DNA of 17,378 bases. It comes from JBDRLV01 sp043812755. Its GTDB lineage: Bacteria > Patescibacteriota > Patescibacteriia > UBA9934 > GWF2-40-263. The notes under the pieces are model-generated. The model saw nothing but the letters and a program-made list of their open reading frames with translations, searched no databases and was not told the origin of the DNA. The stretch lies in assembly GCA_043812755.1 (NCBI GenBank), contig JBDRLV010000022.1:1-17378 (forward strand), read 5' to 3'. Made by a program: the position numbers and the translations under genes. The stretch's first letter is position 1, and the number at the start of each line of letters is the position of its first letter. This document shows, one piece after another, positions 1-8,714 of this stretch.

Positions 1-2
1 TA

Positions 3-782
3 CCAAAAGGGCAACCACTAAAACCAATCGAAATTCAACCTCCTGAAGTTCCACTTTATATTCGTGAAGGGCAAAATATTTCACTTAATCCAAAAGATGC
101 TGAACAAATCACTGATTATATTGAAGGGCAGGAAGATCAACTAATCAAGCCAGATCAACAAACTCAACCAGAACAGTCAGAAACTCCTGTAACACCAGAG
201 GTTCCTGAAAGTGTAGACACAGGTCCTGACGAAACAGAAAAACCTCCAGAAACACTTGTTGATCCTGAAGTTCAAGAACAACTTGATGATATAATTGATA
301 ATCCACCAACTCAGGATGAAATTGATGAAGCTGGAGATGTAAAAATAGTTGTTGAAAGACGCTGGCCTAAACTTTTGCCACTTCTTGCACTTCTTCTCGT
401 TTTATTCGCAGGTGATGGACTCAAATACTTTCCTGGTGGATCCACTGAAGGTGAAGACCCTAGCAAACCAAAAGAAATAGACACTGGCGGAAAAGATGGA
501 TGGCAAGAACCTATGATACCTGATACTTACAAACTAAAAGAAGGAGAATCAATATCTGCAATTGCTAAAGAAATGCTTTCTGCTACAGGAATTAATAACC
601 CAACACAAGATGAATGGTTTGATGTAACAGAAGCAATTGCAAAAGCAACTGGAGTTTCGTTTAAAGCAAGAGGTATTGATGGAAAAGATGAAACAAAATT
701 ACCAGTCGGAGAAGAAATAAACCTTGGTGCTGGTGTGTCTGCTGTTGATAAAGTTGTGGAAGCAAGAGCACAAGCTGAATAG
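3..782 (+). CDS. LysM-like single-pass membrane protein (5' end outside window)
   Basis: The frame is open from position 3 to the TAG at 780-782, so the gene begins before the window; a TTG at 375 could serve as a start but lies inside the open frame at the membrane segment and is unlikely to be the true one. The visible 259 residues show three parts. Residues 1-120 are rich in Pro, Glu, Gln and Asp. A hydrophobic stretch at about 122-138, preceded by basic ERRWPK, looks like one membrane segment. After an acidic linker, residues from about 175 read YKLKEGESISAIAKEM, the opening of a LysM fold, and LPVGEEINLG near the end fits its closing strand; LysM domains bind peptidoglycan or chitin-like glycans. 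About 40 residues between these ends make this domain longer than a usual LysM. Likely an envelope protein whose C-terminal domain faces the cell wall (inferred). The LysM call rests on motif spacing only. Confidence 0.75.
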   Translation, partial: PKGQPLKPIEIQPPEVPLYIREGQNISLNPKDAEQITDYIEGQEDQLIKPDQQTQPEQSETPVTPEVPESVDTGPDETEKPPETLVDPEVQEQLDDIIDNPPTQDEIDEAGDVKIVVERRWPKLLPLLALLLVLFAGDGLKYFPGGSTEGEDPSKPKEIDTGGKDGWQEPMIPDTYKLKEGESISAIAKEMLSATGINNPTQDEWFDVTEAIAKATGVSFKARGIDGKDETKLPVGEEINLGAGVSAVDKVVEARAQAE

Positions 783-790
783 ATAAATCA

Positions 791-869
791 AAACCACCTC
801 TCAGCTAGTCATTCTGAGGCTCTGTCGCAGACAGAGCCGTAAGAATCTATCGAGAGGTGGTTTTTTGCT
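791..869. terminator. Bidirectional terminator between convergent genes
   Basis: AAACCACCTCTC (791-802) pairs perfectly with GAGAGGTGGTTT (852-863), and the + strand continues as a T run. The - strand exit is AAACCACC followed by a short T-rich stretch, so it can also serve the giant gene ending at 911. A second hairpin is nested in the loop (811-846). Confidence 0.85.
811..846. repeat. Nested palindrome inside the terminator loop
   Basis: ATTCT (811-815) pairs with AGAAT (842-846) and, inside, GGCTCTGTC (818-826) pairs perfectly with GACAGAGCC (830-838) around a 3-base loop. The edges, GTCATTCTGAGG and AAGAATCT, match the edges of the first half of the palindromic element at 13618-13711, so this looks like a related short repeat lodged within a terminator. 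Confidence 0.6.
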
Positions 870-910
870 TTTATCCTTTATTTCCTACTTCTTTCTTTCT
901 GCTTCCTGCG

Positions 911-3900
911 CTACTTCTTAGCAGCCAGTGCTTCCCTTTTAATCATAATTGATACATCTACTGTTTCAGCTGCATTAATGTCAGATCCAGATGAATATCG
1001 AGCAAATACTGTTGGCTCAAGATCAATTACATAATCTGCCCAATCTGCTCCATACATTGCAATTGCAACTTCCTCAGAAGCCACCCAGCGCAACAGATAA
1101 TTCCCATCCACATCAGTTTCAACAACATATGTCTTTGGATCACTCTGTATTTTTACCAGCACAACACCTGGTTTTGGCAACATTGGCGCACCCATTGTAA
1201 ATGATGGCATTGTTGCATCAGTTCCCCATACAGCATCATCCCATTCACTTGCCCATGTTAAATAGGTAATCGCATCCCAGAAAGGTCTGCGTACTCCATT
1301 ATCAGCTATATAGTAAATCGTTGAGAAACCATAAGAGCGAACATATTGACCTGCACTGAATACTGAAATGCTTTCCATTTCACCTGTAATAGGAGAAGCT
1401 CCTAAATCACCTGATGTTGGTGCAACTCTGCGATTTGCAAAATCGCGTGTAATTCCAAGAGCAGTATCTGTTTCTTCCTGAGTCTGCACTGGGGTTTGTA
1501 ATGTTGCTACTGCTGTTACACTCAAAGATACTGTATCTGATGCAAGTTTACCTTTTCCACTGTCATATGCATTTATTATCAAATTCACTAATCCTGAAAG
1601 CGCATCAGGTACAAGCCAGCTGTATGGAGATGCAGTCTTAACCACATTATCTACAATTTGTGTGCTTGTAATGCTACCATCTGTTGAATAACGAAGCTCA
1701 ACTATGCTAATTCCAGAACCACCTGCTACCCAAGACACATCAACAGCCTCACCTGCATTCACAATTCCAACTGGTGCTGTCAAATCAATGCTAGGTGTAG
1801 TGCTGGCAACTGCGCCACCAGAAGACGAACCGCTATTTCCACTAGATGGTGTTGCACTAACCGCAGAAGAACGTGTTGACTCAAGCCCACCTGTGTCTGC
1901 TGCTGTAACTTTATAATAATATGTTGTCCCATTAAGCAAACCAGTATTAGTATATGAAGTTGAAGTAATATCAGATTCATTTACCTGAGTATAAGTTCCA
2001 CCAGAACTGGTTGATCGATACAGCTCATATCCAACCAAATCAGTAATTGCTGTTGCATCAGAGTTTGTTGTAACTGCAGTCCAAGATAATGTTACCTGAC
2101 CTCCTGCTGCTGTTGCTGCTAATCCAGCTGGAGTTGCTGGTGCCAAACCATCTGCTGGAGCAGTAATACTAAAGACGGTTAAGTGGTTTACTTGTGCAGA
2201 GAATCGTACTGTAGCAACAGTTGCCCAGTCTGTTTCAGGATCATCCATTGAGTCCCCAGTTGAATCAAGATAATCTGTTGAGGTTGTTTCAGGAACCCAT
2301 GTTCCATTACTACTGTAATATGACAATGCCAAGTTTTCTGTGCCTGCGTATGTTGTAACCCCTTCTTCTGCAAGCTCTGCCTTTGTCATTGTCATCTCAA
2401 TTGTCAAATTTGATGAAAATCCAGAAGTTAACTGATTGCCTCCTGCATCAGTAAGTGTTATTTCAATTCCTTTTCCAACTACTGAAGTTGTAGCAGTACT
2501 TACAACATTATTTGTTTTCCTAGCTGACATTGATCCAGCACTTGAAGATGTTCCTGTGGCATTTGGTGGAACAACAACATTTAATCCAATATCACTGTCT
2601 TTCAAACGGCCTCCTTCAGAAGGGGTAACTGGTTGCATGGCAGGATTTCCAAGCCCTGTTTGTGCGGTTGTGAGAGTAATATTGTTTCCTGTGACAGACG
2701 CACTGCTAATTTCAATTTGTGTGGTTTGGGTAACAGGTTGATAACCATATGACATTGCAGTCAAAGTATATACCCCGCCATCCACAACAGGTAGACTGTA
2801 CTCTCCTGTTGCACCAGCTTGTGCTGCAACTTGCCCACCACCTTCTTTTACAGCTTTTACAAAAGCATAAGGGGCAGCAACTGAATTAGGATCTAATACC
2901 TGCCCTGATATTGAATACTCAGTAGTGGTACCTGCCATATTCTGTGTTTCTGTACCATCCACAACCAAAGTAACTGGCGTAAATATCATTCCAGGACTAT
3001 ACACATTAATCTGATATGTTCCCGCTGGAACACCAATGCTGTATACTCCGCTTGAGTTTGTCTCAGCACCCATCACCATTCCAGTTGCTGGGATTGTAAG
3101 CTCAACCCATGCTGCATCAATTGGATCAGTGCCGTCTGTAACAGTTCCTGAAACTGTATTAGAGGCTGGGATTGTTACACGAATTACCTCAGAACCATCA
3201 ACTGTTAATACACCTGCTGTAACAACTGTTGTTGAAACATCTGGAACTTCAACACCCACAATAGCAGTTGCTGGGTTAATTGGTGTTGTTTGTGAATGAG
3301 CCATTATTTTATAAGAGCCAGTTGGAAGATCAATTGATGCACTATTCTGATTTTTAACAAATACATTCTTTCGAATCTTTGTTGTATTATCAATAAATTC
3401 AAGGAACATTTCAGATACTGCTATTGCTTCAAGAGAAGAATTTACAAATCCAATTGTAACAGTACTTGCTGGCTCAATCACAATATCAACATCAGCTTGA
3501 TTTGCTGATGAAGTATCAACTCCTGTTACCTCAGGCAAAGGACCACCTGATGGATCCCATGCTTCAACACGATAACCTTCTGCGCCTGGAACGCGAAGTG
3601 AGTAATTTCCTGATGAGTCAGTTCTTGTGTGATTTGATCCACCACCACTTTCAGTACTCCATGCATTAATTTCAATTCCACTAATTCCTGTTGCGCCTTC
3701 AGTATTACAACTTGCCCCTCCACCAGTAACCTTACATACAGTTCCTGAAATTGTTCTAAATGTTGAATTTGTGTTTGGTTGAAGTGTTACACCGCTTTGA
3801 TCAGCTCCGTTTACCACAATTGACTGGACTGGCGTTGGCCCATACCCAGGAATAAATGCTTCAACATTCCATGTTCCGTTTCCTATGTAAATTGAAAAGG

Positions 3901-6900
3901 TTCCATTTGTTTCTGTCATTGTATTTGCATCAAAGTAACCACTGCAGTTTGCAGTACACCATGCATGCACTCCTGCAGCACCAACTGCATTTGTCCCATC
4001 AGTAACTGTTCCTGAAATTGCATAATCACCCTTTGTTAGCTCAACTGTAACTCTTGCACTGGCTGTTGTTGAACCGCCTTGATAAATCAATCCTGAACTG
4101 CCAATTTTTACCTGAATTTCGCCTGAAGGTGGCATTCCTGGCATAAATGCTCCTACGCGATATGTTCCTGCATTGATATTTAAAGTTGCTATACCATCTG
4201 ATGATGTTCTTCCAAATGTATGCATTCCACCGTCTGTTACTGAATCCATAAATACTCCGGAATCCATCATTGGATCACCATTTTCATTAACAACAATCGC
4301 TTCAACCTGAAAATCTGCTCCAGAAAGTGCAAAAGCAATTGCTCCATCAGTTTCGCCATTGGTTTCTGTAATTGTTCCGCTAGCAACTGAAAGTTTTACA
4401 TCCCCAGGTGTTACAACATAATCGGGTGGCTCTGGCATTGTAAAACCACCATCCATTGGCATGTGTGGCATTACATCAACATGCCATTCACCAGTTGATA
4501 ATTTTATTGTTACAGTATCATCGCCGTCAGTGCTTACAATTCTTTTAATTCTAAAGCCTTCTCCATCACTCCTATTTGCAACTATATCAAGATCTTCCCC
4601 TGTTTTACCTGTAACATTCACTGTTAATGTGGCCTGACCGCTCATTGATGTTAAGTTTCGCTCAAATGTTGAAGCTCCGCTGACCCAAGTTCTTTCATTT
4701 GCAATACCCAAATAGTCATCAACAGCCATAATACTCAATGTAGGATCTGTCCAAATATCATAATAATCTTCCATTAAGTTACTAAAGGTAGTTGTAACAC
4801 AAGTGCCAGATACATATGTTGTTGCTTGAGTAAGCTCTCCTGTTGCAGGAGAGAAAATGTGAACATTCACAGGATCAGCAAGCTCACCAATGCTTGCATC
4901 ACAAAAACTCACTGCAAGCGATCCACTACCCCCACCGTTAATATAAAACGGCATTGTTGTCATTGTTTCATTTAAGGTTGTTCCAGTCATTGTCTTTATG
5001 TCCACTGTATAACCTGATGTTTCCCAGCCACGCGGTACTGTAGTGTTAACAATTCCTGATAAATCAAAGGCAATAAAATCATGCTCATCACCTGTTACAC
5101 AAGGATCAGTGTTTGCTGTTGCGCAACGCGATGCAATACTAAAGTTAACTGTAACAGTTCGTGCTGAAGCATTGCCTGTTACTGAGTTTATTTGAATTGT
5201 ACCAGTACCTGGTCCGTTTATATCATTATTTTTTGGAGAATCTGTGCTTGCGGTTGCGTTTGAAACATCAAAGCCAGATGGGAATGTAAGCACTACCTTT
5301 CCACCATTTGCTGATGAGCGAATCTGCTCTGTGATTGGAAATTCAACTGCATATCTTGAAATAGCTCCTTTCATTGCATTCATTGGACGAACTTCAGGTT
5401 GAGGCACAAAACCATAATCATCAACACTGAATCCTGTTGGCATATCCCATGTATTTCCACTAAATGAAGCACCAGGACCATGTCCTTCCCCATATACTGC
5501 AGAATCCATAACTGTTCCATTAAGGACTGCTGCCGAGGCAAGCGCATTCCCTGATGTGTCACGAATTCCTGTTCCTGCAGTTATTTGAAAAGTGTTTCCT
5601 GCAGTAAGTGCAAAACCACTAATCTCTGCTGTCATTCTCCCAGGATCCCAATTAATTGAATTGCCTGAAAGAGATGACAAAGGAATGCTTGTGCCTGTTG
5701 GGCTTTCTAAAGTCCAGTTGCTAAAATTTGTTACTGTATTTTCACGCAAAGCCTCATTAAATGTTACCTCAAGTAAATTTTGAGTGGCTGTTGCATATAT
5801 TGCCTCAGGTGCAGCTGAATCAGCTGATCCTGTTGTAAAACTGAATCTGCGTGAATCATTTGCTGTGCCATCATCATCCTGCATTGCAACGCCAGATATG
5901 TTTTCTATTGCAGGATCTGCTGATGCTGAAGCAAGCGCTATGGTATAGGTTGTGCTTGCATCAAGTACTGCTGTAGGCTCAATATAAATTTCACCAAATC
6001 CTGGATTATAACCGACTGTAATTGGAACACTATCACTTCCTGTAAGCAGTGTTACTGTTGAGGTGGTAACAGTATCAGGATTAAGTTGATCATCAACTAT
6101 AATCAAAATTTCTGGAATTCCAACAGGAACACTGGTTTCATCTGCGCCTGGTTCTGTTGCCTGAACTAGCGGACCTGTTGAGTCATTTGTGCTTGCTACA
6201 TAAAATTCGAATGTATAAGCGCTGATAGCCACACTTGATTCAGATAAAATTGAACTTGATAGTTGCACTCGAATCTGATTCCCTGCTACAAATGTTCCCT
6301 CTGTAAATACAATATCTATTGAATCATTTGTACGCTCTGCTGCTCTAGCTGTAACTGCTGAAGGTGTTAATACTCCGCTAGCAGTGAGATCTGTTACTGT
6401 AATATTTGCTGCTATGAGTGTACTTGCCAGCATGCTCTTATTAAAATTGACTGAAACAATGGTTCCATTTGGAGGAAAACTACTTGTCCCTGCTCCTGGT
6501 GTGTGCCCAGAAACATACGGCTGAGCACTCGAGGAAGTATCCATTGCTGCTGACGGTGTAAAAGCAACTGTATAATTTGATGCTATTGGATTTTCAGCCA
6601 CATCTGTTGCGCCTGTTGTTACCTTAAGTGTATGCGCTTCAGCTGCAAGTGGAAGAGACCCTGATGCAATTGTACAAGTTGCATCAGCTCCTGTTGTTGC
6701 GTTTGGATCATAAGATACTGTTGCACAGAGGTTTGTTTCAGGAGCACTATCTGCATAAACCTGAACAGTTGTTGTTGTAATTGTTGTACTATCCATTGCT
6801 TCACTAAAATTGATTCCAGCAGTACTCATGTTTGCAGAGATAAACGCAGCTGCAGTTGCATTAGGATATGAATCTGTAACTGTTGGTGCTATTGTGTCAC

Positions 6901-8218
6901 CTCCATCATTAAAATCAGCTCCCCATGGAAACTCTGTTTGAAAATTGTTATCTTGTGGTACAGGAGTAGCTTGAACAACAAAATCCATTAAGTTATTGCT
7001 TGTGTCTTCTGAATTTCCTTTTGACACATCAGCTCCGCCTGAAGCCATTGAAGCTGCTGTTGAGTCATAACTTGCTCTTCGCTCAATACTTGTGCCAAGT
7101 GCAATATCTGCAGCTGCAGTCCCTTCTTTTTTTGTTGATGTCCCCCATCCCACTTTATCAATCACACTTGTATCAGCTGATGCTGAAGTGCTTATATAAA
7201 CCGCGCCGTTTGCTACTAGCTGTGCAGTACTTGCATCATATCCAGCATCAGCATATGCACCATTGCTGTTGTAAAAATTATTCGGTGCTATTAAATAAAA
7301 TCCTTCACCAGGAATTGAAGCTGTCCCAAAATAAGTCAATGTTAAACTTGTATCTGTTGTGCCATCCCACAAATGAACATAAACATCGTTTAAATCAATT
7401 GAACTTGGGCTAGTATTATAAAGTTCAATAAACTCATTCTTAGCATTTGATGCTGTACCAATACTAACCTCACTAATACGAATACTTGGCAATATTGTAA
7501 CTGTTTCCCCTGCAGAAGCATTACCTAATACATCTGTAACTGATGTTGTAACCTGCACTGTGTTTCCTGCTCCCATTGCGATTACTGCACCTGATGCTGT
7601 TATTTCTGCTCCCATTCCAAAATAATTAACACTAGTGATTGTTGAATCATCTTCTGCGTCTGAGGTTGTTAATACTAGATTTTCTGCAGTAAGTGTTGAA
7701 GACAAAACCATTTCATCAAATTGAACAAAGAGTTTTGTAGAACTAATTCGTTCAATGCTCATAATCGAAGGCCCAGTTGTATCTTGATCTTCTTCTGAAA
7801 TTGTGGTTGCAGTAGTTCCACAAGCCTCTGGTGTCCCTCCAAAGCTATACACTGAATCTGTAGCACATGCGATTGTTCTTGCATCTTCTGACTCAAGGAC
7901 TGAATCAAGAACTAGTAGAACATTTGGCATGCCAGGAGTATGAACTATTGATGAAATGCTCCCACTGCTAACTGTAAAATCACTTACCTCAAGTGCTCCA
8001 TTAGATCCGTCGTGTGTTGGTTGGCCGAAATTCAGTAATACGCTGGCGGAACCAACTTTCCATCCTTCAATTTGAAGTGAAGGTGCTGTTGCACCTGCAT
8101 TTGGTGTGTATGTGGCCATAATCCCAACAAACACCATTGCAAATACAACAATTGATACTATCATTTTGGAAAACACATTGTTTTGCAAATATGACAGATT
8201 GTAATTGTTTATTCTCAT
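911..8218 (-). CDS. Giant secreted multi-domain surface protein (2435 aa)
   Basis: A signal peptide is visible: basic/polar start, hydrophobic core at about residues 19-36 and an A-T-A cleavage site near 45. Next come Ig-like beta-sandwich modules of the SbsA/Big type (from about 148, with FSEAMDS, FNKSM and FNEAL motifs), interrupted by a lamin-tail domain at about 246-385 (ISEV, NEFIELYN). From about 1300 there are carboxypeptidase-regulatory-like repeats, the clearest starting at 1399, 1488, 1687 and 1767 (SGTV/SGQV, then NGxY and GTYxV). A fibronectin type III domain spans about 2024-2122, then a Gly/Ser linker and another Ig-like module. Residues 2281-2424 form two related repeats (YY/TYVV, RRPFW or LRW, YGADW) that I recall as a common C-terminal module of CPR surface proteins. 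There is no LPXTG signal or terminal membrane helix. Twelve cysteines fall in six close pairs. Role inferred: S-layer, adhesin or stalk. ATG at 8216-8218 lacks a Shine-Dalgarno; Met19 is an alternative but would cut the signal peptide's basic part. Confidence 0.9.
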   Translation of the reverse strand: MRINNYNLSYLQNNVFSKMIVSIVVFAMVFVGIMATYTPNAGATAPSLQIEGWKVGSASVLLNFGQPTHDGSNGALEVSDFTVSSGSISSIVHTPGMPNVLLVLDSVLESEDARTIACATDSVYSFGGTPEACGTTATTISEEDQDTTGPSIMSIERISSTKLFVQFDEMVLSSTLTAENLVLTTSDAEDDSTITSVNYFGMGAEITASGAVIAMGAGNTVQVTTSVTDVLGNASAGETVTILPSIRISEVSIGTASNAKNEFIELYNTSPSSIDLNDVYVHLWDGTTDTSLTLTYFGTASIPGEGFYLIAPNNFYNSNGAYADAGYDASTAQLVANGAVYISTSASADTSVIDKVGWGTSTKKEGTAAADIALGTSIERRASYDSTAASMASGGADVSKGNSEDTSNNLMDFVVQATPVPQDNNFQTEFPWGADFNDGGDTIAPTVTDSYPNATAAAFISANMSTAGINFSEAMDSTTITTTTVQVYADSAPETNLCATVSYDPNATTGADATCTIASGSLPLAAEAHTLKVTTGATDVAENPIASNYTVAFTPSAAMDTSSSAQPYVSGHTPGAGTSSFPPNGTIVSVNFNKSMLASTLIAANITVTDLTASGVLTPSAVTARAAERTNDSIDIVFTEGTFVAGNQIRVQLSSSILSESSVAISAYTFEFYVASTNDSTGPLVQATEPGADETSVPVGIPEILIIVDDQLNPDTVTTSTVTLLTGSDSVPITVGYNPGFGEIYIEPTAVLDASTTYTIALASASADPAIENISGVAMQDDDGTANDSRRFSFTTGSADSAAPEAIYATATQNLLEVTFNEALRENTVTNFSNWTLESPTGTSIPLSSLSGNSINWDPGRMTAEISGFALTAGNTFQITAGTGIRDTSGNALASAAVLNGTVMDSAVYGEGHGPGASFSGNTWDMPTGFSVDDYGFVPQPEVRPMNAMKGAISRYAVEFPITEQIRSSANGGKVVLTFPSGFDVSNATASTDSPKNNDINGPGTGTIQINSVTGNASARTVTVNFSIASRCATANTDPCVTGDEHDFIAFDLSGIVNTTVPRGWETSGYTVDIKTMTGTTLNETMTTMPFYINGGGSGSLAVSFCDASIGELADPVNVHIFSPATGELTQATTYVSGTCVTTTFSNLMEDYYDIWTDPTLSIMAVDDYLGIANERTWVSGASTFERNLTSMSGQATLTVNVTGKTGEDLDIVANRSDGEGFRIKRIVSTDGDDTVTIKLSTGEWHVDVMPHMPMDGGFTMPEPPDYVVTPGDVKLSVASGTITETNGETDGAIAFALSGADFQVEAIVVNENGDPMMDSGVFMDSVTDGGMHTFGRTSSDGIATLNINAGTYRVGAFMPGMPPSGEIQVKIGSSGLIYQGGSTTASARVTVELTKGDYAISGTVTDGTNAVGAAGVHAWCTANCSGYFDANTMTETNGTFSIYIGNGTWNVEAFIPGYGPTPVQSIVVNGADQSGVTLQPNTNSTFRTISGTVCKVTGGGASCNTEGATGISGIEINAWSTESGGGSNHTRTDSSGNYSLRVPGAEGYRVEAWDPSGGPLPEVTGVDTSSANQADVDIVIEPASTVTIGFVNSSLEAIAVSEMFLEFIDNTTKIRKNVFVKNQNSASIDLPTGSYKIMAHSQTTPINPATAIVGVEVPDVSTTVVTAGVLTVDGSEVIRVTIPASNTVSGTVTDGTDPIDAAWVELTIPATGMVMGAETNSSGVYSIGVPAGTYQINVYSPGMIFTPVTLVVDGTETQNMAGTTTEYSISGQVLDPNSVAAPYAFVKAVKEGGGQVAAQAGATGEYSLPVVDGGVYTLTAMSYGYQPVTQTTQIEISSASVTGNNITLTTAQTGLGNPAMQPVTPSEGGRLKDSDIGLNVVVPPNATGTSSSAGSMSARKTNNVVSTATTSVVGKGIEITLTDAGGNQLTSGFSSNLTIEMTMTKAELAEEGVTTYAGTENLALSYYSSNGTWVPETTSTDYLDSTGDSMDDPETDWATVATVRFSAQVNHLTVFSITAPADGLAPATPAGLAATAAGGQVTLSWTAVTTNSDATAITDLVGYELYRSTSSGGTYTQVNESDITSTSYTNTGLLNGTTYYYKVTAADTGGLESTRSSAVSATPSSGNSGSSSGGAVASTTPSIDLTAPVGIVNAGEAVDVSWVAGGSGISIVELRYSTDGSITSTQIVDNVVKTASPYSWLVPDALSGLVNLIINAYDSGKGKLASDTVSLSVTAVATLQTPVQTQEETDTALGITRDFANRRVAPTSGDLGASPITGEMESISVFSAGQYVRSYGFSTIYYIADNGVRRPFWDAITYLTWASEWDDAVWGTDATMPSFTMGAPMLPKPGVVLVKIQSDPKTYVVETDVDGNYLLRWVASEEVAIAMYGADWADYVIDLEPTVFARYSSGSDINAAETVDVSIMIKREALAAKK

Positions 8219-8404
8219 ATTTAAAATTGATTAATAGATTGTTAAATAATTTATTTTATAATTCAAATTTACCTTTCTAACCCACATTCTTGGAAAGGCT
8301 ATATATCAATAAAACTTGAGATTTTTTCTCATGTATTAAGAACTATTATTTGATATCATTATACACTATTTTCAACTAAATAATTATGGGGTGTGGATAT
8401 TTTT
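8219..8404. other. AT-rich leader upstream of the giant surface gene
   Basis: No gene is seen. Read on the - strand this is the upstream region of the gene starting at 8218. A TATAAT sequence lies at 8358-8363 on the - strand but no good -35 stands 16-18 bases before it, so the promoter is not assigned. CCTTTC (8272-8277) and GAAAGG (8293-8298) could pair, and GAGA/TCTC flank a T run near 8328-8340. No Shine-Dalgarno precedes the start codon. Confidence 0.4.
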
Positions 8405-8412
8405 TAATGCTG

Positions 8413-8666
8413 CCTCCCTTTAGTAAGGGGAGGTTAAGCCACCCTTCGCTAAAGCTATGGGGTGGTACCCCCGAAACCTCTGGCGAAGGGGCAGAGGGGT
8501 CTAGCGAATCGATCCGGTAGTCGCAAGCTTCAGCCATAGGCTGATGGGCCTTTGGCTCAAAAGGCGGATCAGCCTATGGCTGAAGCTTGCGTTTCGTGCG
8601 CAGCCTAAAGGCTGCGGCTACCGAACCGTATAAGACACCCTTTGTCCCCCCTTTAGTAAGGGGGGA
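8413..8666. repeat. Composite cluster of short palindromic repeats
   Basis: The cluster is bounded by two near-identical hairpins: 8413-8433 and 8645-8666 share the core CCCTTTAGTAAGGGG, the second with perfect 9-base arms around TAGT. Between them, CCACCC (8439-8444) can pair with GGGTGG (8460-8465) and CCTCT (8477-8481) with AGAGG (8493-8497), followed by the larger palindrome at 8515-8623. It is more GC-rich than the flanking genes and has no coding frame. It resembles non-autonomous MITE- or REP-like elements that accumulate between genes. Confidence 0.7.
8515..8623. repeat. 109-bp palindromic element with a 23-bp perfect inverted repeat
   Basis: The ends form a 9-base inverted repeat, GGTAGTCGC (8516-8524) and GCGGCTACC (8614-8622), with one mismatch that can be a G-T wobble. 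Inside, the arms at 8523-8545 and 8568-8590 are perfectly complementary over 23 bases, with a further GCCTTT/AAAGGC stem at 8548-8553 and 8560-8565. A side hairpin, GCAGCCT-AA-AGGCTGC, lies at 8600-8615. The fold would be a branched structure in either strand. Confidence 0.75.
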
Positions 8667-8674
8667 TGATAAAC

Positions 8675-8700
8675 AAAAAAGCTCCCCAGTATGGAGAGCT
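8675..8700 (-). terminator. Terminator of the cell-wall gene cluster
   Basis: On the - strand, AGCTCTCC pairs with GGGGAGCT (positions 8700-8693 and 8687-8680; one T-G wobble) around a 5-base loop and is followed by a run of T, a typical intrinsic terminator 14 bases past the stop of the MurF-like gene. Confidence 0.8.
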
Positions 8701-8714
8701 TAAATTATTTTCAC

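Noticed and set aside
375..782. A separate 135-aa gene starting at TTG 375
   Set aside because: The frame is open back to position 3 with a coherent acidic/proline-rich protein, and the TTG falls in the membrane segment without a Shine-Dalgarno.
7000..7413. 137-aa + strand open frame, Leu/Gln/His-rich
   Set aside because: It is antisense to the giant surface gene; its odd composition is what the other strand of Ser/Thr/Ala-rich coding sequence gives. Other short frames inside this gene are rejected for the same reason.
8340..8400. Promoter for the giant gene at TATAAT 8358-8363 (- strand)
   Set aside because: No acceptable -35 at 16-18 bases, and TTGAAA is only 6 bases away; in AT-rich DNA a lone TATAAT is weak evidence.
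8413..8666. A structured non-coding RNA or CRISPR-like array
   Set aside because: The hairpins are of different sequence and spacing and no repeat-spacer pattern exists; the sequences look like common intergenic palindromic elements.
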